This document shows positions 43,373 through 50,413 of a stretch of DNA of 64,000 bases, one piece after another; positions within the stretch are counted from its first letter, which is position 1; the number at the start of each line of letters is the position of its first letter. The DNA is from Desulfobacterales bacterium. GTDB lineage: Bacteria > Desulfobacterota > Desulfobacteria > Desulfobacterales > SpSt-501. The notes under the pieces were generated by a model. That model was not told the origin of the DNA. It did not search any database and saw only the letters and a list, made by a program, of their open reading frames with translations. A program made the translations under genes and the position numbers. The DNA lies in assembly GCA_030834695.1 (NCBI GenBank), contig JAUQXK010000145.1:17139-81138 (forward strand), given 5' to 3'.

Positions 43373-44541
43373 TACAGGTGATACTCCCGGCTCATTGCCT
43401 TGAATTCTTCGAGCTGAGCGTGCCAGGATGCCTCGATGTCCTCGATGGGTTCCAGGGTCTCCAAACGCTGTCGGATCGACGAATCGCCGATGAGCAGATC
43501 GATCGGCCATTTTTCGTATTCGTATTCGTACGGCGGCGGCCGCCATGCGAACGCCTGCGGGTGATGCCGGATGACCGCCTGCAGCAGGCGCAGGGTGGCG
43601 GCGTAGGGCGCATAACGCACCGGGTCGGTCACATGGATCTGGAATCCGGCGCAGCAGCGACCCTGCCACTTGTTCGAAGTCGGCTCAAAGGCCGCCGGGC
43701 GCAGAACCGCCCCGTCGATAGGGGCCTGGCGGAATTCGGCCGTCAGCCGGGACGGCTCGAGGAAGGGGGCGCCGAAGAGCTCGAACGGTTGAGTGGTGCC
43801 GCGCCCCTCGGACACGTTGGTGCCCTCCCACAAGACCTGTCCGGGGTAGACCATGGCCGCAGCCGGCGTCGGCAGATTGGGGGAAGGGGCCACCCAGGGC
43901 AGCCCGGTGTCGGTGAACAGCATTCGGCGTTGCCAGCCCGCCATGGGAACCACCTCGAGATCGCAACCGATGCCGAAGCGGGTGTTGAATAAGCGGGCCA
44001 ACTCGCCGATGGTCAGGCCGTGGCGCATGGGGATGGGGAAACGGCCGACAAAAGAGCTAAACGCGGGGTTCAGCAGGTTGCCCTCGACCGATTCTCCGCC
44101 CAAGGGGTTGGGGCGGTCGAGAACCACTATCTTCTTGCCGCCGTCGCGCGCGGTTTCCATGCAGTAGGACAACGTATAGATGAAGGTGTAGACCCGGGTG
44201 CCCGCATCCTGGAGATCGACCAGCAGAAGGTCGATGTCGTTGAACATTTCCGGACGCGGGATACGGGTGGCTCCATAGAGGCTGAAGACCGGGATGCCGA
44301 GGACCGGGTCGGTCATGTCCGCGGACTCGATCATGTTGTCCTGCTTTTCGGCAAAAAAGCCATGCTGGGGTGAAAACAGAGCCCTCAGGGCGTCGGGGAA
44401 ACGATGGTGCAGTCGATCGCGGGTGTGATGAAGGCCTCGATCGACCGAGGCCGGGTTGCACAGCAGGCCGAGGCGTTGTCCCTTGAACCAGCCCGGCGGA
44501 TCGGCGAGCAGTCGTTCAAGTCCGGTGTGGACGAAACCCAT
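43366..44541 (-). CDS. namZ: Exo-beta-N-acetylmuramidase NamZ family (DUF1343)
   Basis: Removes terminal MurNAc from peptidoglycan fragments, based on the characterised Bacillus NamZ. The 391-aa protein matches the DUF1343 pattern: GLLCNPASVDRGL and LFSPQHGFFAEKQDNM near the N-terminus, LLLVDLQDAGTRVYTFIYTL, then LDRPNPLGG and PNLPTPAAAMVYPGQVLWEGTNVSEGRGTT (shortened here to key parts). No signal peptide is visible, so it may be cytosolic or exported otherwise. The MurU-AmgK fusion gene 4 kb away could use its MurNAc product. Confidence 0.85.
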   Translation of the reverse strand: MGFVHTGLERLLADPPGWFKGQRLGLLCNPASVDRGLHHTRDRLHHRFPDALRALFSPQHGFFAEKQDNMIESADMTDPVLGIPVFSLYGATRIPRPEMFNDIDLLLVDLQDAGTRVYTFIYTLSYCMETARDGGKKIVVLDRPNPLGGESVEGNLLNPAFSSFVGRFPIPMRHGLTIGELARLFNTRFGIGCDLEVVPMAGWQRRMLFTDTGLPWVAPSPNLPTPAAAMVYPGQVLWEGTNVSEGRGTTQPFELFGAPFLEPSRLTAEFRQAPIDGAVLRPAAFEPTSNKWQGRCCAGFQIHVTDPVRYAPYAATLRLLQAVIRHHPQAFAWRPPPYEYEYEKWPIDLLIGDSSIRQRLETLEPIEDIEASWHAQLEEFKAMSREYHLYP

Positions 44542-44710
44542 CGTTTGTTAACTTCCTTTCAGCCAATGGATTTAATCGGGTTCATTACGCCGCCAAAGTG
44601 TTTAATACGGCCATGCTACCCATCGGCGCTGCTACCGAAACCCCGCGGCGCCCGACCATGGCTTGTTAATCGTTTCACAATTTTTTTTCCAAGTAAGTTG
44701 GGTCATTATC

Positions 44711-44762
44711 TGTAGGAGCGGCTTTCCAGCCGCGACGATCGAGGCTGAAAGCCTCTCCCACA
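44711..44762. repeat. REP-like palindrome (TGTAGGAGCGGCTTT family)
   Basis: TGTAGGAGCGGCTTTCCAGC at the left is matched by the reverse complement of the right end (TGTGGGAGAGGCTTTCAGC), giving about 18 paired positions over an 11-base centre (CGCGACGATCG). This is the shape of the widespread bacterial REP element with a GTAGGAGCGGC core. Confidence 0.7.
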
Positions 44763-44891
44763 AAAAAACTTTCTTGTCGATAAAGTGGCGCCGCGCGCTA
44801 TGGCTTGCTTAGCACAACCGCCCGCCGGGTGAAAGCCCTGCGCGCCGGGTGATCAGATGCAGCCAAGGTGGGCACAAGGCGGCCAAAGGTC

Positions 44892-44920
44892 TTGACAGCC
44901 CTACGATTAATCTCTAAAAA
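44892..44920 (+). promoter_or_regulatory. Candidate sigma-70 promoter of the 2-oxoacid oxidoreductase operon
   Basis: TTGACA (44892-44897), a 17-base spacer and TAAAAA (44915-44920). The first gene starts 96 bases further on. The -35 is perfect and the -10 matches four of six positions. Confidence 0.5.
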
Positions 44921-45015
44921 GATTATTTGCTTTTTTCGAATCCCGTCGACCGGTGGGGTGCGTTTTGTTCCGGCACGATCCTGGTCTGAAAAGATGGAAT
45001 CCCGGAGGCATTGGG

Positions 45016-45708
45016 GTGGGTCTGAGGCTGGAAGGCGTCGTCGTTCTGGTCGGCAGCTACGGCAGCGGCAAGTCCGAAGTCGCGGTCAACCTTGCCGTTC
45101 ACCACCGCCAAGCGGGGATGAACGTCCGGATCGCGGACCTTGACTTGGTGAATCCTTACTTCCGATCGCGCGAAGCCGAGGTCCAGCTCACCGACCTCGG
45201 TATCGACGTCGTTCTCCCGCCCCGGCCGTACGTTCAATCGGAGTTGCCCGTACTGAGCCCGCGCGTGGCCGGACTGATCCGCCGGGCGGAGGGGCTGACC
45301 ATTCTCGATGCCGGCGGAGACGCCGTCGGCGCCATGGTGCTTGCGGCGCTCGGGGATGCGTTTGCCGGGCATTCCTGCCAGGTGCTGCAGGTGATCAATC
45401 CGTTGCGGCCGGATACCAGCAGCGTGGCTGGCTGCGCTCGGATCCGACAACAGATCGAAGCGTCGGCCAAACTGGCGATCACGGGGCTGATCGGAAACGC
45501 CAACCTGATCGACGAGACCACTGCCCAGGTGATCACCGACGGCTATGCATTCACAAACCAGGTGGGTGCGGCCAGCGGCCTGCCGCTGGTGTTCGTGACG
45601 GCCGCCGAGGAGTTGTTGCCCCAGGTGGACCCGGCGCAGTTCGGCTGTCCGATTCTGACGATCCGGCGCCAACTGGTTCCGCCCTGGAAGCGGGCGCGCA
45701 AGCTGTGA
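45016..45708 (+). CDS. P-loop ATPase of the MinD/CobQ type
   Basis: A 230-aa cytosolic nucleotide-binding protein. A deviant-like Walker A (VGSYGSGKSEVAVNL) is followed by ADLDLVNPYFRSREAE and ILDAGGDAVGAM as Walker B-like strand, and ITGLIGNANLIDETT. The GTG at 45016 is the preferred start because GGAGG lies seven to eleven bases upstream; a GTG at 44953 is open but unsupported. It heads the operon that encodes ferredoxin and three 2-oxoacid oxidoreductase subunits, 14 bp away, so it may help assemble or regulate that enzyme (inference). Confidence 0.8.
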   Translation: MGLRLEGVVVLVGSYGSGKSEVAVNLAVHHRQAGMNVRIADLDLVNPYFRSREAEVQLTDLGIDVVLPPRPYVQSELPVLSPRVAGLIRRAEGLTILDAGGDAVGAMVLAALGDAFAGHSCQVLQVINPLRPDTSSVAGCARIRQQIEASAKLAITGLIGNANLIDETTAQVITDGYAFTNQVGAASGLPLVFVTAAEELLPQVDPAQFGCPILTIRRQLVPPWKRARKL

Positions 45709-45722
45709 GGAGGAAGTGATCG

Positions 45723-45965
45723 ATGGCCTATGAGCATATAGTGGACGTTGAGCGGTGCAAGGGGTGCGGGTTGTGCGTGGGGGTGTGTCCGAAGGGGGTG
45801 CTGGAGATCAGCCGGGAGATGAACACCAAGGGTTATTTTCCGGTGGTTCAGGCGCGGGCCGAGGACTGCATATTTTGTGCGATCTGCTGCACGATGTGCC
45901 CGGACGTGGCGATTACGATCGAGGAGATTGCCGAGGCCGGGGGCACGGGCGCCGGGAGGAAGTAA
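45723..45965 (+). CDS. 4Fe-4S ferredoxin subunit (delta) of 2-oxoacid:ferredoxin oxidoreductase
   Basis: An 80-aa 2[4Fe-4S] ferredoxin with motifs CKGCGLCVGVCP and CIFCAICCTMCP. It passes electrons from the oxidoreductase to soluble ferredoxin. GGAGGAAG lies ahead of the ATG. The stop codon is one base from the start of the alpha subunit gene. Confidence 0.92.
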   Translation: MAYEHIVDVERCKGCGLCVGVCPKGVLEISREMNTKGYFPVVQARAEDCIFCAICCTMCPDVAITIEEIAEAGGTGAGRK

Positions 45966-45966
45966 G

Positions 45967-47037
45967 ATGGGCAAGGTGTTGATGAAGGGCAATGAGGCGA
46001 TCGGCGAGGCGGCGATTCGGGCGGGGTGTTTGAACTATTTTGCCTATCCGATCACCCCGCAGTCGGAGGTGGCCGAGTATCTGTCCAAGCGGCTGCCGGA
46101 GGCGGGGGGTGTGTTTCTGCAGGGCGAGAGCGAGGTGGCCGTGTCGTACATGATTTTTGGTGCGGCGGCGTGCGGGGCGCGGGTGTTCACGACCTCCTCG
46201 AGTCCTGGGATCAGCCTGATGAGCGAGGGGCTCAGCTACATCACGGCGGCGGAGTGTCCGGCGGTGTTTGTGAACATCATGCGGGGCGGTCCGGGGCTGG
46301 GGGGGATTCTGCCCTCGCAGGCGGATTACTTTCAGTCGGTGAAGGGCGGGGGCCACGGGGACTACCGGCTGTTGGTGCTGGCGCCGGCGAGCGTGCAGGA
46401 GGCGGTGGAGATGGTGATGGCGGCCTTTCCGCTGGCGGAGAAGTACCGCAACCCGGTGATGCTGCTGGGCGACGGGCTGATCGGGCAGATGATGGAGCCG
46501 GTGGAGTTTCCGGAGCATCTCAAGAGCGCGCCGTCGAACAAGGACGAGTGGGCCACCAACGGGATGGCCACCCGGCAGAGCCCGCGGCGGAACCTGGTCA
46601 AGACGCTGTATTTGGTGCCCGAGGAGTTGAACGCGCACAACTTGAAGCTGCGGGAGAAGTATGCCCGCATGCAGCAGGAGGTGCGCTGGGAGGGCTACAA
46701 CCTGCAGGGCGAGTACCGGCTGCTGATCGTCAGCTACGGCACGATGAGCCGGGTGTGCCGCACGGTGATCGACAACTTCAAGGAGCAGGGCATCGAGATT
46801 GGGATGGTGCGGCCGCAGACGCTGTTTCCGTTTCCGCGGCAGGCCGTTCATGCGGCCGCCTGCAAAGCCAGCTGCCGGTCGGCGGTGAGCATCGAGATGA
46901 GCATGGGGCAGTTGGTGGAGGACGTGGAGCTGAGTGTGCAGGGGGCGCGGCCGGTTTACTGGTACGGCAAGTGCGGGGGCGAGGTGCCGACCCCGGAAGA
47001 GGTGATGGAGGAGCTCACGCGGCGATTGGCCGGGTGA
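45967..47037 (+). CDS. 2-oxoacid:ferredoxin oxidoreductase alpha subunit (VorB/KorA type)
   Basis: A 356-aa subunit that, with the beta subunit, decarboxylates a 2-oxoacid to acyl-CoA and reduced ferredoxin. Seen: the N-terminal KGNEAIGEAAIRAGCLNYF and YPITPQSEVAEYL (pyrimidine-binding domain), and GEYRLLIVSYGTMSRV in the C-terminal transketolase-like domain. Homology to VorB (branched-chain 2-oxoacids) is strongest, but KorA (2-oxoglutarate) cannot be excluded. The start ATG at 45967 is one base after the ferredoxin stop. Confidence 0.9.
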   Translation: MGKVLMKGNEAIGEAAIRAGCLNYFAYPITPQSEVAEYLSKRLPEAGGVFLQGESEVAVSYMIFGAAACGARVFTTSSSPGISLMSEGLSYITAAECPAVFVNIMRGGPGLGGILPSQADYFQSVKGGGHGDYRLLVLAPASVQEAVEMVMAAFPLAEKYRNPVMLLGDGLIGQMMEPVEFPEHLKSAPSNKDEWATNGMATRQSPRRNLVKTLYLVPEELNAHNLKLREKYARMQQEVRWEGYNLQGEYRLLIVSYGTMSRVCRTVIDNFKEQGIEIGMVRPQTLFPFPRQAVHAAACKASCRSAVSIEMSMGQLVEDVELSVQGARPVYWYGKCGGEVPTPEEVMEELTRRLAG

Positions 47038-47060
47038 GCGACCGGATAGGAGCAGGAATC

Positions 47061-47828
47061 ATGGGCAAAGCGTTTCATCGACCGCAGGCGCTGGCCGAAG
47101 TGGCGACACATTATTGTCCGGGGTGCACCCACGGGGTGGCGCACCGGCTGGTGGCCGAGGTGATCGACGAGCTGGGGATTGCCGGCCGCACGGTGGGGAT
47201 CGCGCCGGTGGGCTGTGCGGTATTGTGCTACAACTATTTTACGTTTGATTTTCAGGAGGCGGCCCACGGGCGCGCGCCGGCGATGGCGACCGGTATTAAG
47301 CGGGTGCGGCCGGACCTGATTGTATTTACCTATCAGGGGGACGGGGATCTGGCGAGCATCGGGATGAGCGAGATCATCCACGCGGCCAACCGGGGGGAGA
47401 AGTTTACGACGATTTTTATCAACAACGCCGTCTACGGCATGACCGGTGGGCAGATGGCGCCCACGACGATGCCCGATCAGCGCACGACGACCTCGCCCTT
47501 CGGCCGCAAGGTGTTGCAGACCGGGATGCCGGTGAAGGTGGCCGAGCTGCTTTCGGCCTTGGAGACCCCCGCCTATATCGCCCGGGAAGCGCTGATCAAG
47601 CCGAAGCACATCAACAAGGCCAAGAAGGCCATCCGCAAGGCGTTTGGCTACCAGGTGGAGAACACCTGTTTCAGTCTGGTGGAGCTGATCAGCACCTGCC
47701 CGACCAACTGGGGGATGACGCCGAGGGAGGCGTTGAAGTGGGCCGAGGAGAAGATGCTGCCGTATTATCCGCTGGGGGAGTTCAAGACGCCGGAGGGGGG
47801 CCGGGGGAGGAGAGCCGATGCAAAATGA
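47061..47828 (+). CDS. 2-oxoacid:ferredoxin oxidoreductase beta subunit
   Basis: A 255-aa thiamine diphosphate-binding subunit. It shows the cysteine motif YCPGCTHG, the TPP motif TYQGDGDLASIG followed by NNAVYGMTGGQMAPTT, and a C-terminal STCPTNWGMTP. The start at 47061 is supported by AGGAGCAGG and homology; the frame is open far upstream only because of high GC. Overlaps the gamma subunit gene by 11 bp. Confidence 0.92.
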   Translation: MGKAFHRPQALAEVATHYCPGCTHGVAHRLVAEVIDELGIAGRTVGIAPVGCAVLCYNYFTFDFQEAAHGRAPAMATGIKRVRPDLIVFTYQGDGDLASIGMSEIIHAANRGEKFTTIFINNAVYGMTGGQMAPTTMPDQRTTTSPFGRKVLQTGMPVKVAELLSALETPAYIAREALIKPKHINKAKKAIRKAFGYQVENTCFSLVELISTCPTNWGMTPREALKWAEEKMLPYYPLGEFKTPEGGRGRRADAK

Positions 47829-48357
47829 GGTTCAATTTGCCGGGTTCGGTGGGCAGGGGGTGATGCTGATGGGCCAGATTCTGGCGCAGGCGGCGATGCA
47901 CGAGGGGCGGGAGGTGGTGTGGATACCGTCCTACGGTCCGGAGATGCGTGGGGGGACGGCGTATTGCACGGTGGTGATCAGCGATCGGCCGGTGGGCTCG
48001 CCGATCATCCGCAACCCACGGCATTTGGTGGCGATGAACCGGCCGTCGCTGGAGAAGTTTGCGCCGACGGTGAAAAAAGGCGGGGTGGTGTTTGTGAACG
48101 CCTCGATCATTCCGATCGGCTCGGGCCGCAGCGACGTGGACGAGTTGCGGGTGCCGATCATGGAGTTGGCGCAGGAGCTGGGCAACGTGAAGGCGGCCAA
48201 CATTGTGGCGTTGGCGGCGTTTGTGGCGCGCAGCCGGATCGTGAGTTTCGAGGCGCTGACGGCGGCGGTCAAGGACAAGTTTGCCGAAAAGGCCAAGTTG
48301 ATCCCGCTCAACCTCAAGGCCCTCGAGGCCGGCCGCCAAGCGGCCGAAGGCCATTAG
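47818..48357 (+). CDS. 2-oxoacid:ferredoxin oxidoreductase gamma subunit
   Basis: A 179-aa subunit with the typical N-terminal [20 protein letters not shown] and [19 protein letters not shown]. It completes the four-gene set delta-alpha-beta-gamma. The ATG overlaps the 3' end of the beta subunit gene, with GGGGAGGAG ahead. Confidence 0.92.
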   Translation: MQNEVQFAGFGGQGVMLMGQILAQAAMHEGREVVWIPSYGPEMRGGTAYCTVVISDRPVGSPIIRNPRHLVAMNRPSLEKFAPTVKKGGVVFVNASIIPIGSGRSDVDELRVPIMELAQELGNVKAANIVALAAFVARSRIVSFEALTAAVKDKFAEKAKLIPLNLKALEAGRQAAEGH

Positions 48358-48429
48358 GGGTGCGGCGGGGGGGGCTTTGAACCCCATTCACCGCACGCAA
48401 TTTGAAATCCGGAACCGGCTCAAGACAAC

Positions 48430-49521
48430 GTGAATCTCAAGGTCCCAGAACACATCCGATCCATCCCGCGCTACGTGCCCGGCAAACCGATCGAAGAAGT
48501 CGAACGCGAGCGCGGCATCCGACACTCCGTCAAGCTGGCTTCCAACGAAAACCCGCTGGGGCCTTCGCCCCGGGCGTTGGCTGCCGTGCAACGGGCGCTG
48601 GCATCGGTGCATCGCTATCCGGACAGCTCCGGCTACGAGCTGATCCGCAAACTGGCCGCTCGGCACCGTCTGGACCCGGGGCAGATCGTTCTCGGCAACG
48701 GGTCCGACGAGATTATCAACATGCTCGCCCGGGCCTATCTGCAGCCGGGGGACGAGGTGGTCATGCCGCAGCCCTCGTTTCAGATGTATGAAATCGAGGC
48801 GCGCGCCGCCGCCGCCATCCCCGTGCCGGTCCCGCTCAACCATTTTCGCACCGATCTGGCGGCCATGGCGGACCGGCTCACTCCGCGTACGCGCATCGTG
48901 TTCGTGAATACCCCCCACAACCCGACCGGGAGCCTCGTGACCCGCTCCGAGCTGGAGGCGTTCATGGCGCGGTTGCCGGAGGGCGTCCTTCTGGCCCTGG
49001 ACGAGGCTTACATCGAGTTCGTGCGCGATCCGGCCGGGCCGGACAGCCTGGATTATGTAAGGGCCGGCCGCCCGGTGGTGGGCTTGCGGACATTCTCCAA
49101 AGCATACGGCCTGGCCGGCCTGCGCATCGGATACGGGGTCATGCCGGCCGACGTGGCCGAGGTGCTGAGCCGGGTGCGGCCGCCCTTCAACGCCAACCTC
49201 CTGGCGCAGACGGCCGCTGCGGCGGCGCTCGACGACGAAGGGTTTCTGAAGGAAACCCTGGAGGTGGTGCATGCGGGCGTGGATTATCTGCAGCGCGCAC
49301 TGGTCGACCTGGGGCTCGAATGCCTGCCCACTCAGTCGAATTTTCTCATGGTCCGGGTCCCGGGAGAGGGGCGTCAATTCTTCGAGGCACTGCTCGACCG
49401 CGGGGTGATCGTTCGGCCGCTCGCCAGTTACGGATTCCCGGATTGCATTCGGGTGAGCGTCGGACGACCCGAGGAGAACCGGCGGTTTGTCGAGGCGCTG
49501 CGCCAGGTATTGGGGCGTTGA
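48430..49521 (+). CDS. hisC: Histidinol-phosphate aminotransferase
   Basis: PLP enzyme of histidine synthesis, 363 aa. Conserved motifs: LASNENPLGPSP, LGNGSDEIINML, VNTPHNPTG, LALDEAYIEF and the PLP-lysine in FSKAYGLAGLRIGYG. It starts with GTG and lacks a strong Shine-Dalgarno. It stands alone among his genes in this window; the next gene is cmk. Confidence 0.93.
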   Translation: MNLKVPEHIRSIPRYVPGKPIEEVERERGIRHSVKLASNENPLGPSPRALAAVQRALASVHRYPDSSGYELIRKLAARHRLDPGQIVLGNGSDEIINMLARAYLQPGDEVVMPQPSFQMYEIEARAAAAIPVPVPLNHFRTDLAAMADRLTPRTRIVFVNTPHNPTGSLVTRSELEAFMARLPEGVLLALDEAYIEFVRDPAGPDSLDYVRAGRPVVGLRTFSKAYGLAGLRIGYGVMPADVAEVLSRVRPPFNANLLAQTAAAAALDDEGFLKETLEVVHAGVDYLQRALVDLGLECLPTQSNFLMVRVPGEGRQFFEALLDRGVIVRPLASYGFPDCIRVSVGRPEENRRFVEALRQVLGR

Positions 49522-49526
49522 GCGCG

Positions 49527-49592
49527 CGGCATAGGGCAGGGCGAACATGAAGCGTTTACCCTAAGCTCTCTGCCCCATGCCCCATGCTGAAG
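49527..49592. repeat. Palindromic repeat of the GCATGGGGCA type before cmk
   Basis: GCATAGGGCA near the left end pairs with TGCCCCATGC near the right (one mismatch). It shares GGCAGAGAGC(A/T)TAG with the repeat at 43297-43372 (opposite orientation). The ATG at 49584 lies within it. Confidence 0.45.
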
Positions 49593-49607
49593 AGGAATCC
49601 CCTATCC

Positions 49608-50282
49608 GTGAAAAAACTACTCATCACCATCGACGGCCCGGCCGGCGCGGGCAAGAGCACCGTCAGCCGCGCATTGGCCGACCGGCTGGGTTATCGCTAT
49701 GTCGACACCGGCGCTCTTTATCGCGGGGTGGCCTACATCGCCAGTCACCGGGGGATTGCTCCGCAGGACGATGCCGGGTTGAGCGGCCTGCTGGAAGGGC
49801 TGACGTTGAATTTTGTGCCTGGAGACTCCGGGCAGCGCCTGACGGCCAACGGCGAGGACATCACCGACGCGATCCGGACTCCGGAGATTTCGATGCTGGC
49901 CTCGGCGGTATCCGCTCGAGCGGCGGTGCGGGCGTTTCTGCTGAGGATTCAGCGCGAGCTGGGGCAGCAGAAGGCGGCGGTTTTCGAGGGGCGCGACATG
50001 GGAACCGTGGTCTTTCCCGAGGCCGACGTCAAGTTCTACTTGAATGCCTCGACCCAAGTCCGGGCACAGCGCCGATTCGCCGAAGTCAAAGCCAAATCCG
50101 ACGTGTCGATCGAGGCGATCGAACGCGACATGCAGCGTCGCGACCTGCAGGACAGCAGCCGGGCGCTGGCGCCCCTCAAGGCGGCTCCCGACGCCGTGAT
50201 GATCGACTCCACCGAGCTGACCATCGATCAGGTGGTGGAACGGATCCTGGCGCATGTCCGGGCGGTTCTGGAACCCGCCTGA
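49608..50282 (+). CDS. cmk: Cytidylate kinase
   Basis: Phosphorylates CMP and dCMP. The P-loop is at the start (TIDGPAGAGKSTVSRALA), then YVDTGALYR, and GRDMGTVVFPEADVKFYL. With the GTG at 49608 the product is 224 aa, the family's length; an ATG at 49584 would add eight residues but lies inside a repeat without a Shine-Dalgarno. Co-located with rpsA, a conserved pairing. Confidence 0.94.
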   Translation: MKKLLITIDGPAGAGKSTVSRALADRLGYRYVDTGALYRGVAYIASHRGIAPQDDAGLSGLLEGLTLNFVPGDSGQRLTANGEDITDAIRTPEISMLASAVSARAAVRAFLLRIQRELGQQKAAVFEGRDMGTVVFPEADVKFYLNASTQVRAQRRFAEVKAKSDVSIEAIERDMQRRDLQDSSRALAPLKAAPDAVMIDSTELTIDQVVERILAHVRAVLEPA

Positions 50283-50359
50283 GCGCGGTCGATCCCGTGG
50301 TTGGCGACCGGCCGCCGATTTTATCGTTGCATTTTCCATCCAATCTGCTAAAGATAACC

Positions 50360-50383
50360 GGTTCTCAATATCTGCTGAGAACC
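50360..50383 (+). promoter_or_regulatory. rpsA leader hairpin
   Basis: GGTTCTCA (50360-50367) and TGAGAACC (50376-50383) form an 8-bp stem with an 8-base loop, followed by CAATTTT. It lies 30 bases before the rpsA start and could be a weak attenuator or a structure for S1 autoregulation. Confidence 0.4.
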
Positions 50384-50413
50384 CAATTTTCAGGCCAAGG
50401 GGGAAAGGCGTGT

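Larger units (their letters stand above)
44542..45015. other. Intergenic region with REP-like element and promoter
   Basis: About 470 bp without a gene. It holds a REP-like palindrome (44711-44762), the direct repeats CGCCGGGTGA at about 44822 and 44843, and a candidate sigma-70 promoter at 44892-44920. These separate the divergent namZ and oxidoreductase operons. Confidence 0.6.

Noticed and set aside
46026..47828. 600-codon frame covering alpha and beta subunit regions
   Set aside because: Upstream of 47061 it is out of frame with the alpha subunit gene; only the beta subunit portion is real.
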